Assembly (NCBI GenBank): GCA_964035545.1
Contig: OZ037767.1
Location: 4,773,680-4,837,679, forward strand
Source of the DNA: Bugula neritina
Taxonomy: Eukaryota > Bryozoa > Gymnolaemata > Cheilostomatida > Bugulidae
Direction: 5' to 3'
DNA length: 64,000 bases
Of the stretch, positions 48,986 through 61,200 are shown piece after piece. Below the pieces are notes generated by a model. That model ran no database searches and was not told the origin of the DNA. It saw only the letters and a program-made list of their open reading frames with translations. Positions within the stretch are counted from its first letter, which is position 1. Each line of letters opens with the position of its first letter. A program made the translations under genes and the position numbers.

Positions 48986-50538
48986 CTTTGATTAAATAAT
49001 CAATTATAACACTGTGTATTCATAATGAAATACGTAAACTAGTATTTTGGTGAATATAAAGTTTTCTGAATTAAATTTCATCGACAACGTAGAACACTGA
49101 ATACTCACAATGCTGACTTGTTTATTAGTGTGAGAATACCTACATTAAAAATATTTCTGTTCCCACAAATAATAAATGTATAACTGGTAGCTTTTCTCAG
49201 ACTACTTACAGCTCCCGCAAAATTTTGCTCTTACAGCGAGTGCAACTGCATCTTTCGAACTTTGCAGGAAATTGTTTGACAACTAATCCAAATCATTTTT
49301 TGTAAATTACCCCCTAATAGTACCCAATAATTATAAAGTTTATCCAAGGACGTCATTGCGTATGAAAAGTAAAAGCTAAGAACTAAGTTATAAGAACTTC
49401 TTAGTTCTAAAAGTAAAACTAGTTAATGATACAGTCTTACTAACTAGTTATACTTCAGTCATACTGATAGTGATACTCACAATGATGAATGAATCATGAA
49501 TGAATGATGATCATTATTTCATAGTAAATATTCACAGTGACAGTAGTGAGTTGTCAGTCTAGTCACAGTGATACTCATACTGATTGTGAGTGATAGTGAT
49601 ACTAATGGTGATACTCATAACTCATGACTCATGAGTCATGCTATTACTTTGCTATAACTTATAACTATTACTATAACTATAAGTATTATAATTGTATTTA
49701 TAATCATGATGAATTCGAAGTTTTTATCATGAATATGATAATCATGATTAATTTGATGTTGTTTAATTTAAAATTAAATCTAAACGTCTTACGGCAGCAA
49801 AGTACTTAATCTTCAAAATAGAATTTGAAGTGGTAGAGCTCTGCCTATTGCTATTGCATTGGCATTGCAGATTGCTAAATACTAAATAATAAATTAAACC
49901 TTGAAGTTGATGCTAAAATTTAACTCAAGTAGCTAGATTACTAGTAATTATAATACCGTACTCATACTGAATCTCAATCTGATACTCATTCCGTCTCATA
50001 ATCGTTTTGGTAATGGTAGAAAATTTAAATTGTATTTACACTAACTTCAAGTGAATTGCTCTAAAAATACTTAATTTGAGTAAATAAAACTCAATTGCTA
50101 AAAGTATAGCAATCGGTTTTGGAAGTGTCAAATACTTGCTTATGGACCAGTAGAAATAAAATTATCACCAACAGATTGCTAACTCATTGGTGACAGTAAT
50201 ACTAATTTTTTTCATTAGGATTACTATTAATTGTTGTGATTTTCTTTAATAATTATGACTTATCTAATTGCTGTAGTTTACACTAATGTTTATCATTCCA
50301 CTGGTGCTATACTATGACAATGATATCCATATAGATAGTAAATTCTCTAATTCTAACTTGGCTTGTGCAGATACTAATCACCTTGTAATTGTTCATTGAA
50401 ACTTGATGAATCGTTTGTTACTTAATCACTCACAGTTTGTGATGTTATTAAATAAAGTATGCTTATTGCTTGATTTGCAATGAGGTGTTCAAGTGTAAGC
50501 TAAATTTCAACAGATAAAGATTTCAGTTGTAGGTAAAC
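48986..50538. promoter_or_regulatory. Divergent intergenic region between POLE2 and WBP4
   Basis: The two genes point away from each other, so this 1.55 kb should contain both promoters. It includes a low-complexity tract (about 49440-49720) of TGATACTCA and TGAATGA-like words, and an 18 bp palindrome at 49623-49640. A candidate acceptor (TTGTAG) ends 6 bases before the WBP4 ATG, so WBP4 may have a 5' UTR intron. Confidence 0.5.
49623..49640. promoter_or_regulatory. 18 bp perfect palindrome made of two abutting AP-1 sites
   Basis: CATGACTCATGAGTCATG equals its own reverse complement and contains TGACTCA followed directly by TGAGTCA. It lies between two divergently transcribed genes. Binding is inferred. 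Confidence 0.4.
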
Positions 50539-51444
50539 ATGTCAGAGTATTGGATCTCACAAGGAAGGCGTATGTGCACGTACTGCAAGTGTTGGACTGC
50601 AGACAACAAAGCATCTATTGCATTTCACGAGCAAGGTAAAAACCATAAAGAAAATGTAAAACGTAAACTTGATGAGCTAAGAAAAAAAGGCTTAGAAGAT
50701 GCACGTAGTAAAGCATCTGAAAGTTCAGAAATGGAGAAGATAGAGAAGGCAGCTTTGGCTAGCTTAAAGAAAGATCTACAAACCGACAAGGGAATGGGTA
50801 GCGCATATGGTCTGAGTACTGATCAAGTAAATGCAGTTACAGCTAAGTTAAATTCAAAGCCTCCTGTCAGTTCTACAAAGTCAATCCCTCGCCCCAAGAA
50901 CAATAAAACTAAACCATCAAACATGGACAAAGATGTTAATAAAGAGTCGTGTAAGGTTGAGACTACCTCTTGTGACTATGGTGATTGGACGACAGCTTAC
51001 AATGAAGAAGGTCATTTGTATTATTGGAACACAGTTACTAATGAAACCAGTTGGTATCCACCTGATAACAATGTCACCCAAGATTCAAACACCCAGTTAC
51101 CCTATGCCAATAACACACAATATTCAAACAAATCTAATCATTCTGCTTATGGACAATGGGAGAACGTAAAAACTGATACTGGGCAGGAAATTATTGACTT
51201 GGATTTACCAACAGACAGCAAGAACAATGTGACTGCCCCTGAAGACATACCACTTCCACCTTCTGCTTCAGACTCTATAACTGCTGAGAACGTTGACTCA
51301 GAAAAGACTGAATCTCAAACTAATAAATTCAAAACCAAGAGAGTGTCTCTCGGTTCTAATAACACAGCGTCTGAACCTGTGGCATTTAAAAAGCGTAAAG
51401 TAACTAAGCAGAGGCAAGCAAGAAGCAATTTAGATGATGAATGA
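50539..51444 (+). CDS. WBP4: WW domain-binding protein 4 (FBP21), spliceosome-associated, single exon
   Basis: An uninterrupted 301-aa frame. WBP4 is a nuclear spliceosomal protein whose WW domains bind proline-rich splicing factors. Residues 1-40 form the U1-type (matrin) zinc finger: Cys13, Cys16, His30 and His36 with FHEQGKNHKENV, very close to human. A Lys/Glu-rich helix follows. One WW domain spans about 148-176 (Trp150, YYW, Trp172, PP). The conserved C-terminal patches are YGQWENV with IIDLDLPTD, and a basic end PVAFKKRKV to RQARSNLDDE. Human WBP4 is 376 aa with two WW domains and is split by many introns. Here only one WW and no intron are present, unlike the exon-rich neighbours. The frame is intact and no 3' A-tract remains. 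The start ATG is the first in frame. Poly-A signals follow at 51632 and 51659. Confidence 0.95.
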   Translation: MSEYWISQGRRMCTYCKCWTADNKASIAFHEQGKNHKENVKRKLDELRKKGLEDARSKASESSEMEKIEKAALASLKKDLQTDKGMGSAYGLSTDQVNAVTAKLNSKPPVSSTKSIPRPKNNKTKPSNMDKDVNKESCKVETTSCDYGDWTTAYNEEGHLYYWNTVTNETSWYPPDNNVTQDSNTQLPYANNTQYSNKSNHSAYGQWENVKTDTGQEIIDLDLPTDSKNNVTAPEDIPLPPSASDSITAENVDSEKTESQTNKFKTKRVSLGSNNTASEPVAFKKRKVTKQRQARSNLDDE

Positions 51445-52248
51445 GAGTTTGCATTTATACACAGCATGTAATAATATTTTTAAGTCACAAACTTGCAGCA
51501 CTAGCAAAATCATTTTTTAACACAATAGATACTCTAAATTTATTTTATGAATATAATTGTGATTTTATATTCTGAACTGTTGGTGTAGTTTATTAACGTA
51601 TTTGTGCTGATAAATAATAATATGTTTATATAATAAAATGCTTGCTGAGTAAAAACATAATAAAAATGGTGATCATCAATCTTTAAGTGAATTGCATTTG
51701 AGCACTTAGTAAAAAAATGCATATGCAAATATTATAACTATATACTAAACATAGCAACTGAGCAAGACTGCATACATTGTTGAATAGTAAAAATTTAATA
51801 AAAAAACAGGAAGTGATTTTACAAATAACCAATAAATAACATGAATATCTTGAAATGAAATAATACAACGGCGACTTTGAATATCAATTGAGATGAATGT
51901 ATCAGCAATGTGAGCACCATTGTTCTGTATTATAATAAATAATATATTTGATCCTGGAATGTCATCTCATATCTGTAATAAAATTGAATTTATAATAAGA
52001 AGGCAGGAGATAGAATAGTAATATTTTCTGCTGTTGCTGGGTTAGAATATTAATAAGTATTTTCAGCAGAGCATTACTTGGGGTATTAAATTGTATTTTT
52101 AATACCGACAAATCCCTGCTAATAATGATCTGCATGAAGTTTCTAGTTTTATAGAGCATGAAAGTTCCAGCAATAGCCCAAGCACAGTGATGTATAAAAA
52201 TACCACTCACTTGATTTAAAGGTGATCATTACTTGAACGAGCTTGATA
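51445..52248. other. Tail-to-tail intergenic region between WBP4 and the two-pore channel
   Basis: About 800 bases that should hold both 3' UTRs. AT-rich, with no supported coding frame. The two converging transcripts may overlap. Confidence 0.6.
51632..51637 (+). terminator. AATAAA poly-A signal of WBP4
   Basis: AATAAA about 190 bases after the WBP4 stop, with a second at 51659-51664. Confidence 0.5.
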
Positions 52249-55200
52249 CTAGCTAACCAATGAGTCAAGAGTATACTTTCTTGAAGGTCTGTCAATATCA
52301 TGGTTCAACTGATCGGTCATACCCAGATCTTCTGGGTCCAATTCATTTTCAAACATTCTCATTAACAAGACTTCCACTTTCTTCCGACCTAGCGCAATGC
52401 AGAAATTATGTATTAGCGTAAGATCAAGACTAAATCAACACCAGTTTAATGAATCCACACACCTCATGATTGAAACTAGAGTACCCAATTATTTCATATT
52501 GTAATTATTTAAGAAGAAAAATTGAGATTTCAACTGTTGATTTTTATGCTCTTATAAAGCATTAAAAATTCTAGTTTCAAAGTGAAAATACAGGATTGTA
52601 ATATATAAAAAAATTCAGTACATCATTTAAAGTGAGTACTCTTCATTTAAAGGATTCAATAAATAAAAGTTGCATCTGACCTCGAGCCTTGCCTAATGCT
52701 CAAATTAAACTTTTTATTAGTGCGAACTCGTCAAAAATACTCACCAATAGGTACCTGCTTTTGTTTGGTAACATAAAGTGACTATAAAACATATGTGTGC
52801 GTGTGTATGTGTGTGAGGTGTGATGGTATGTTTAACAAGATAAATCAATTACAACAATAAGCAAGCAATTTGAAGATCGAAAATAAATGATATCCTTGAA
52901 GTAGTTACAATGATGGCTGTGCACTAACTTTGTTTAACATGAAAGCGTGTCCCTTCCTCTGGTCTTATCTCGGTCTCCATGTCATCAATAATTACTTCTT
53001 TGTCTGTCCCTTTCTTCTGCTCTTCTCCCTTTTTCTTTTGACTGTGATTGTAAAACAATAAGTATAGTGTAAAAAGCCAACTTTTCACTATATTTACAAC
53101 CTCAAGTCAAGCTGGGTAGGGTTGTTTTCTCTTTCGAATATGTTCAAAGTAGAAAATTATTCTTAGTGTGAGTGTGTTGTTTAATATCAGATGTTGCTGC
53201 TGCATTAAATATGAATTTCCTCAATTACATTCTATTATCACAATAACATAAGCAATAAATAATAATGGTGATGTGTTTATACCCAAGAGCATATCCAAGC
53301 TGAAGTATCTTTGCTTCAAAGTGACTCTCGAATTTACTCTTCGACAGAGAATATTCCAAGATGAAGGCTTCCAAAATGAACGCAATAAATATGCTACAAT
53401 GACAAATGTGTTATCAAAACTTATCCTTCAAAACAGAACAATAAATTAACGTTTATTGAAAACTATCATAAAAAAAAGTATATCTTTGAGAGAGACAAAT
53501 ATATAATACTAACAAGCAAATGGCTCCTACACTAAAAAGCTATAGCTACATTAATCTAAAAGTAGGGCTTTATGTAACTGTATGCAGTAAAAGTAAAATC
53601 ATTTGAATCACTGCATACCAGACTAACCCTCAAAAGAGAAAGTTGAGGAATGTGCTACTAGGTCTGCCCTTAACATAAGAAAATTGCTATTAGCTACTAT
53701 TATGCAGCTACAACCTCTCTGCTACGGAAAGTACAAAACCTGATAACATAATAGCAAGACATTATAAGTAACAGCTTGAAAAAGCTTTTCCCAAAGCAGG
53801 TGTAAGCATCACAGCATCATATTGTGTAGCATAGAACAGCAAGGTGGAAGAGCAGAACGCATTTAGTATAAACCTTACTTCATTATGAGTACCACTACAG
53901 TCAGATGAAAAAGTAGAAAGTAGATCTTGGCAGCAGGATGAGTCACCAACACAAATCCAGAAGTCAGCACATGCCATTGGTTGACCACAGTCAGCTCTGA
54001 CAGCACCACCAACGCCTGACCAATGTTGTTGAAGTTGTTGCTGCAAGAAAAACACAATTATGCTTTTCCAGCTGCTATATGATTCAAGCTTTTAACACAA
54101 TGTTTATAATTTAAATGTAACTGATTTTAGGTCTGCCCACATTGGAACAACTTTGTGAAAAGCATTGCTATTGAGTCTATCATCAAAGAACAAAGAAGCT
54201 ATTGGAGGTGTTCAATTATGTTTAATGTAAATCTTGTACTAAAGTGTGCTTGTGTGTAAAAACATAAATTCTGCTCTGCCAATCACAACACATCAGTTTT
54301 AATAACTGCTAACAAAGATTTTAGAAACCGCACTGTATCTAACAAATGATTGGTTTGCTAAAACAGATGTTTTTTTCACAAAAACATCTCAAAGTGAACA
54401 TACATTCCCAGTACTACTGCAATCAACTTGCATGTTATGTCGTATTAAATAACCAGTAATATCTCAGACATACCTGCAGTATCTATCTATCCAGAATTCT
54501 GAATCTTTAAGAGCAATATTGCCACAGTAGTATTGGTTTTCAGACAGGTTTTCCAGAGTATACGTGTCGTTACCAAAATACCGAATTCTATTTTGAAATA
54601 TTTCCATTCCAACGATAGCAAAGGAATAGTAGAATGTCTGAAACAAACCCATATAAAATGTCTAGAGTAATGACACAAATAAGCATAAAATATTTCAAAA
54701 GCAAAATATTGTAACTTGAATCATTATTATTCAACAGTGCTTCCAAAAAAACCAATTATTTGTATAGACTTACAAACAATACACCTCCATATATTATAAT
54801 AGATGGCCCAATGTTCACCAGCGTAGTAATGACAATTCTGAACCTGCAATTAAAACAGCAATTGAAAATAAATGCAATAAATATAGCTACTCAAAAAAGC
54901 TACCACCACAAGTTTTACCAAAAACATACAATAGAAGTAGACCAAGTTCCTACCTGTCAAATCCATTGACCAGTTTAACGAGACGCAGTACCCGAATAAC
55001 CAATATAATGTCCAGAGTTTGTCCTTCAAGGTCTTTGAGGTGATCAATAGCTTCCACCATTGTGGCTATGATAGCACCACCAATAACTACCACATCAAAC
55101 CTGCAGCAAGTACACCATAAAACAATCAGTTTATAAAGCTGTGTATCAAAAGAGAGTTCTCTAAAGTTGAAAAGGTTATAGACAACCACCGATGCCATTA

Positions 55201-58200
55201 CTACATTGCAAAACATTCCCAACAGAAAAGACTTTGTGTGTCTAAAAGTGCAGTTCCTCACATTACGGAGGATATTGTGACAATGTGATTTGAGTTCAAT
55301 TCCTTCTATATAAACTAAATGACATCACAGGAAGAAATTCTGCTTAATGGCAAACTTTATTACGACTACCATTATTTTATTCACAGATACTTGTCAACTC
55401 ATATCATACTTACATGTTCCAAAACTGACTCGCAAATTTTCGGGCACCATAAGCGTAGAGTTTCAAGATGATTTCTAGAGTAAAAAGAGCCAAGAAGAAC
55501 CACTCAGCAACCTGCACCTCCACGGCTATGAACACCGCGTTTACCACAATGGCAAGGTCAAAAAAGTATCGGAAGAACCTGAAAGTCAGCACCGCTGCAT
55601 AAATTGAAGATTTTGAAGGTTACATAAATAAATAAATATGTTTATCGAAATACCTTCAGTAACTTTTGCCACACATTTTAGTTAACACAAAATTAAACTC
55701 CACAAAATGTTTTAAACTGAATAACATAGATCTATTAAAAGTCTGTACCACAATATGTAATCAAGGTTTAGAGAGTTGTATTGCCCTGTCTGCTGGTAAA
55801 ATATTTTTGTAATGTCATCAATTTTGTCAGTTACATTAGCAGCTTGTGTTAGCATTAGTGTTAACATCTTTGAAAAATCTATCAAGTCCGTAAAGATTTT
55901 CCACCTACAGTAAGTAGAGTCACCTTAACAAACTGCTTCTACCTAAACACTCATAAATAAAGCCCTTGTGTATCAAGTACACTGCTAACACATTAGTCTT
56001 CACTTACTTGTGCTTCACGACCTTCCTGATGAACTCGGTGAATTTACTATTATACAGTTGAGGACACATCCTGTTCCATAACAACATCCTGTCTTTCACT
56101 TCCGTTAGGGGAACGTTCAGCAAATCGGCGCATGTCAAAAACTCAGCTTTTGCTACAAAGAATAAAAGGATGGTATATATCCTACTATACATATGATGCC
56201 ATTTTATAACAGAAATGCTAATCATTTATTTTCCCAAGTCACCCAAAGCTACTGTTATTACCAACTCGGGTATATTTAGAAATTAGGAGCTACTGTATAT
56301 TGCTCTTTCTAAGATGTTGGCAATATAATTTAATATATGTTTAAAATAGTAAAATGTTGAAGTATTTCAACAGTCAATTAATAATTAGCTAAATTCACGG
56401 TTATCCGGACTTGAACTGCACAAGTAATGTAGAGCGAATACAACTCACTGATGACACCGTCTCCATTGCCATCCATTACTTGAAACAGCATGGTAACTTG
56501 TTCCTTGCTCTTCTTGGGAAATAACTCCTTCATTATCTTAGTCCAAGTAGAGAGGGTGATATGATATCCCTCCCCTTCCTTGTTTTTAGTCTAAGAAAAG
56601 ATTTAAACATTTCACTAAACAGTCAGCTTAGAATAACACTGCCAACATAATCTTCACTTGAAATTAAATTAATTTAATTTAAAAAAAATGTCAATTTCTA
56701 CAAAAAGAGCATTTCAATTTGAACTATTGACAGACATAAAATAGCACAAACCTTCACCAGATCATAAGCTGAAGCTAGTTTTCTTCTCTTTGCAAACACA
56801 GCTTGCTTCACTTCATTCTAAAAACATGGAAACATTCTAAAAGCCGTGAAACTACTGCTATAACCCACATTTAATAGAGCAATAGTAACAACGATGTTGT
56901 TTCATGATAAAATATTCCGGTAGAGGTCAGGAGAAAGCTCCATTAGTGCAACAAAAAGTAATAAATTCTGCGGTAAATTTGAAGCATGAAGTTTAATCGT
57001 ATCAATACAAAAAAATATTTTCATTACTTAAGTTTAAACTTATGTTAATTTTTCATCTAATACTTTATTAGCTTAACAATAATTACTACTCAGTGTTCTT
57101 GTTAGCAGTATGTAGTCATGGTGAATCTATTCCAGTTATACAACTCATGTACATGTGGCAGACAACTCTCAAAACACTTTATTGGACACAGTTTCACACT
57201 TATTAATGTTTCAGCACCTTGTATACATCAACTACAATATTTCATGAAATGCAGCTAATATTACCAACCGAGATAACTTCACTAACACGTAACATCGTCA
57301 TATTCAAACTCAGTGCATGCTTCTATAAAAATGAAAAACTGACACTACAGACGCAGAGATACATCTTATTCCGATATGACCGGGTACAGTGAGTGTGGCA
57401 TACCTTGAGGTGACGCTTGTAGCTGTTGAATATGACAGCCAGTAGGACATTCATGAACACGTAGAGAGTAATGACGAGGAATATAATGAAGAAGAGTGCA
57501 TACCAGTGACTGACATCATAAGCTGGCATCCTGTATAAATGTAGCAACATTGAGTACACATTTGAAGACAGTATAGATGGGTTTAATAATACAAGATAGT
57601 ATTTCACAAGAGAGCACGACTCTAATTTTTAGCATATTAGATAATTAAATAGATTTGATTCTCCTTGTATTAAATAAACATAACACACTCTGGTATTGGT
57701 TGCATCAATGCTTAGCCTACGCAACTGGGAGTTATGTACACATTGAAAACAGAAAGCAATAGGCTCTAAAGAAGGCTAGCTTTGTTTTCCCTAAAAGCAA
57801 TTCTTTAAACAACAACTCTGTGATACCTATGAGCCTAGTTATATAGTACCCACACTAAAACAAACTACCCACATGGAAAATACTTTTTATAGATGCTGTC
57901 AAATTGCTTAAAAGTCACCATTACTTTGAGTAAAATTTTTGAATACATGTTTTTAGCTACAAATCGATTTAACAGAATTTTTCATTGATTAGAGCTTTCA
58001 ATCAAAGGAGATTTACATCTTCTATGCTATTGTAATCAGCACAACTGTCAACTACAACCACTACATTATGATGACAACATATGCATAGGAAAAGTTGGTT
58101 GCATGTAATTTACTCTTTAATCAGCTGTACTACTAACTACTAACAACTAATCTGAATGAATAATATACATAACCAAGTTATTAAAGTATAATACCAAACC

Positions 58201-61200
58201 CTGCCAGAAAATGATAAAAAAACTATTTAATCTAAAAACCTCTGCAATGCTGACAATAGCCTAATACATATAAGGACTTTGCGACAAGTGAAATGTTGCA
58301 CATAGAATATACGTACATTACATCCGGGTTATTGGCCGTAGTGACAAGTACATACAATCTCCATAACGCGTCAGGATATGTTTTGAAATATGGTTTGCCG
58401 AATCGATCATGTAAATTTCTAAAATAGCAAAACTGGATACCAGATACAATACTCAATACAGCGCACTCAATTCACCTGGATACATTATACAATGCAAATA
58501 AAACACTCACAGTACAGTTTAGAAACTACTATGAACTACAGACCATTTTCATGCAAACATCAAACAGTACAGAGTTACTAATCTACTAATTAAACAGCTA
58601 AACAACTAAATAGCAGCATTCTGTGTTGACTTCTTCATGCAAACTCAGCATACAACTAACATAGCATACTACATGCCAGAAATTAAAATACAGCTTCATT
58701 GAAGAATATGTCCTCTAATTTAAAACTTTATACTACTGATGACTCATAAGTAACGGCCAGTTTTTCAAGAATTTGCACATTAAAAACTTTAAAAATGGCA
58801 AAGTAACTGATAAACGCTAGAATTATGGGCTAGCTAGGTAAAGAATGTTACAAGCAAATTGCAGAACATCTCAACTAAAAACAGAAAGAAGCAAGTGTAA
58901 CCTAACTACTCTTTAATATGCAACTTAAATTCTTTTTCAGCAAAAGATAAAAAATTAGTAGCTCTAAATAAAGATTTTTAGTCGCATTTTAAGCATTGAA
59001 ATTGTGTAAAAAAATTGTTTATTAAACTGAAAAAAGATATTTTAAAAGTAAAATATTTAAAATACGTTACCAAATGAAATAAGAAAATCTAAAAGTTAAA
59101 CTGTAATGAAAGAACAAAAACTATTAAGAATACATGGTATTGTAAATGATATATACAATAATATCTATATATAGCATGTTTAGAGAAAATGACAGTGACT
59201 AGCAATTGATTTAAAACAACCTGTAAAATGTATGTAATATACTGTATTATTGTACAGTGCTATGCAATCAGCACAACACAAATATTATACACTGTGTAGG
59301 CAGTAAAAGGATATTAAAGTTTACGCATAGTGCACCAGGACAATTAGTTTCACTATAAATACGCACATTATAATATTTCAATCGTATGCCTGAGTAATTT
59401 CGATATAAACTAATCACAACTATCTAGCCCCTGTGCATCTTAGATATCCCAAATAAAATATTATTATAGGCTTTGTATATAAAATAAGATAGTTATGCAG
59501 GAAATATAGAATAAAACATATTTTTAGACAAATATCCCTATAAGGACTTTGCTCCTTCTTTATAAATACAAGGATAGTTCGTAGGTAGAGAATAAACTTA
59601 GAGCTGCAAGTAAATAGACTCAAAACTTACTTCTTTCCAAAGATTTTGAGGGCCAACAGTGCAAACAGCATCACGCTCAAGAGGAAGAGAATAAGAACAA
59701 ACACTATCTCTAATATGGTACGTCGGATGTTCCGAAATGCACGGCGAATCTAAAAGACAGTAACCAATCACAGTTGAGAACACAAACATGCAAAATCCTT
59801 GACATTGCAGTTGTGACTTGAACACAACAATATCAATTTGAATATAACATCAACCAGAATGGATTAATATTCACTTGAATACAATAATATCGACTTGAAC
59901 ACAATGATGTCAATTTGAGTGCAAGGTATAGCCATTAGCTGTATAAAACAGTATTTTAAGTAGCAAGTAATCAGATCTTTAGACTACTAGATGACGTAGT
60001 TTAGAAAGTTTAGATCTGATAGCAGATGATTTCTATTAACACACATTACTACACATGCTGTACATGCCTGTGACAAAGGTATTGTTTATGTAAATGATTC
60101 ACATTTATACATTCACATGATAACTCAGCAAATTGGGGAGGGGGATTGATTAATGATCACCAATATATCTATAAACAGGTGATAACTAAAATGATAAGGC
60201 GCAGGTAGATATAGGCATATTTCTACTTACCTGCCGGGCATGTGGAAAGTTTACTATGAAGAGTGGCCGAAGAGGACGAGACCAGCGAATAGGATTGGAG
60301 CTCTCATCTATCCCCGCCCATATGGAGTAGCTAATAATATCCAATACACTGAGCTGCAACCATGAAATGCAAATCATATAAATTATAATAATTCACAGCA
60401 TGACTCATTACTGATTTTATGATATATTACTTTGTATAGTACCAACAACATGTATGCAGTTTAAATAGTATTTGAATAAAATAGACTGTAGAGCTAGATT
60501 TGAACATAAAGAAGAAAAAACTATAGATTAACCTAAAAAATAATTACCCCTTTTATGCATTTTATGAGCGCTTGTAATTGGTACAAGTAAAATTTAATGT
60601 ACACAGGTGACAGGTAGTGTACACAGGTGACAGGTAGTGTACACAGGTGACAGGTAGTGTACACAGGTAACAGGTAGTGTACACAGGTGACAGGTAGTGT
60701 ATACAGGTGACAGGTAGTGTATACAGGTGATGGGTAGTGTGTATACAGGTGACAGGTAGTGTATACAGGTGACAGGTAGTGTATACAGATAGTAAACAGG
60801 CTTACCACAATCAAAATAATAGCCACAATATTCTTCTTGTCTTTCCAGAACGTAGTCTGATGCTGAAAGCTAGACAGGTGAATAATTCTGAATCCCAGAT
60901 AACCCAGGGCTATTATTTCTATGATGCATGGAGCCTAAAGGGAAATAAAGTATCGAAAGCCTATAAAAAACTTTATTTTTCTCTCTCAATCTGTTTCACA
61001 ATATAAAAATTGGTAAACTTCTAAAAATGTATATTCAATTTTTTAATAATATAAAATATAAATACTGTGAAACCTATTCACAATCAACACAAGATTGTAT
61101 GATAGCAAGAACATCAACAGCACAAAAAAACTAAAATAGCGTAAGATTCGACGTCAGAATAGCCATGAGATACTGACCCAGAACGGTAGAGTGTCGGGCC

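Noticed and set aside
60533-60826. 97-codon frame with repeated YTTCHLYT
   Set aside because: Translation of the 20 bp minisatellite antisense to its units; intronic.
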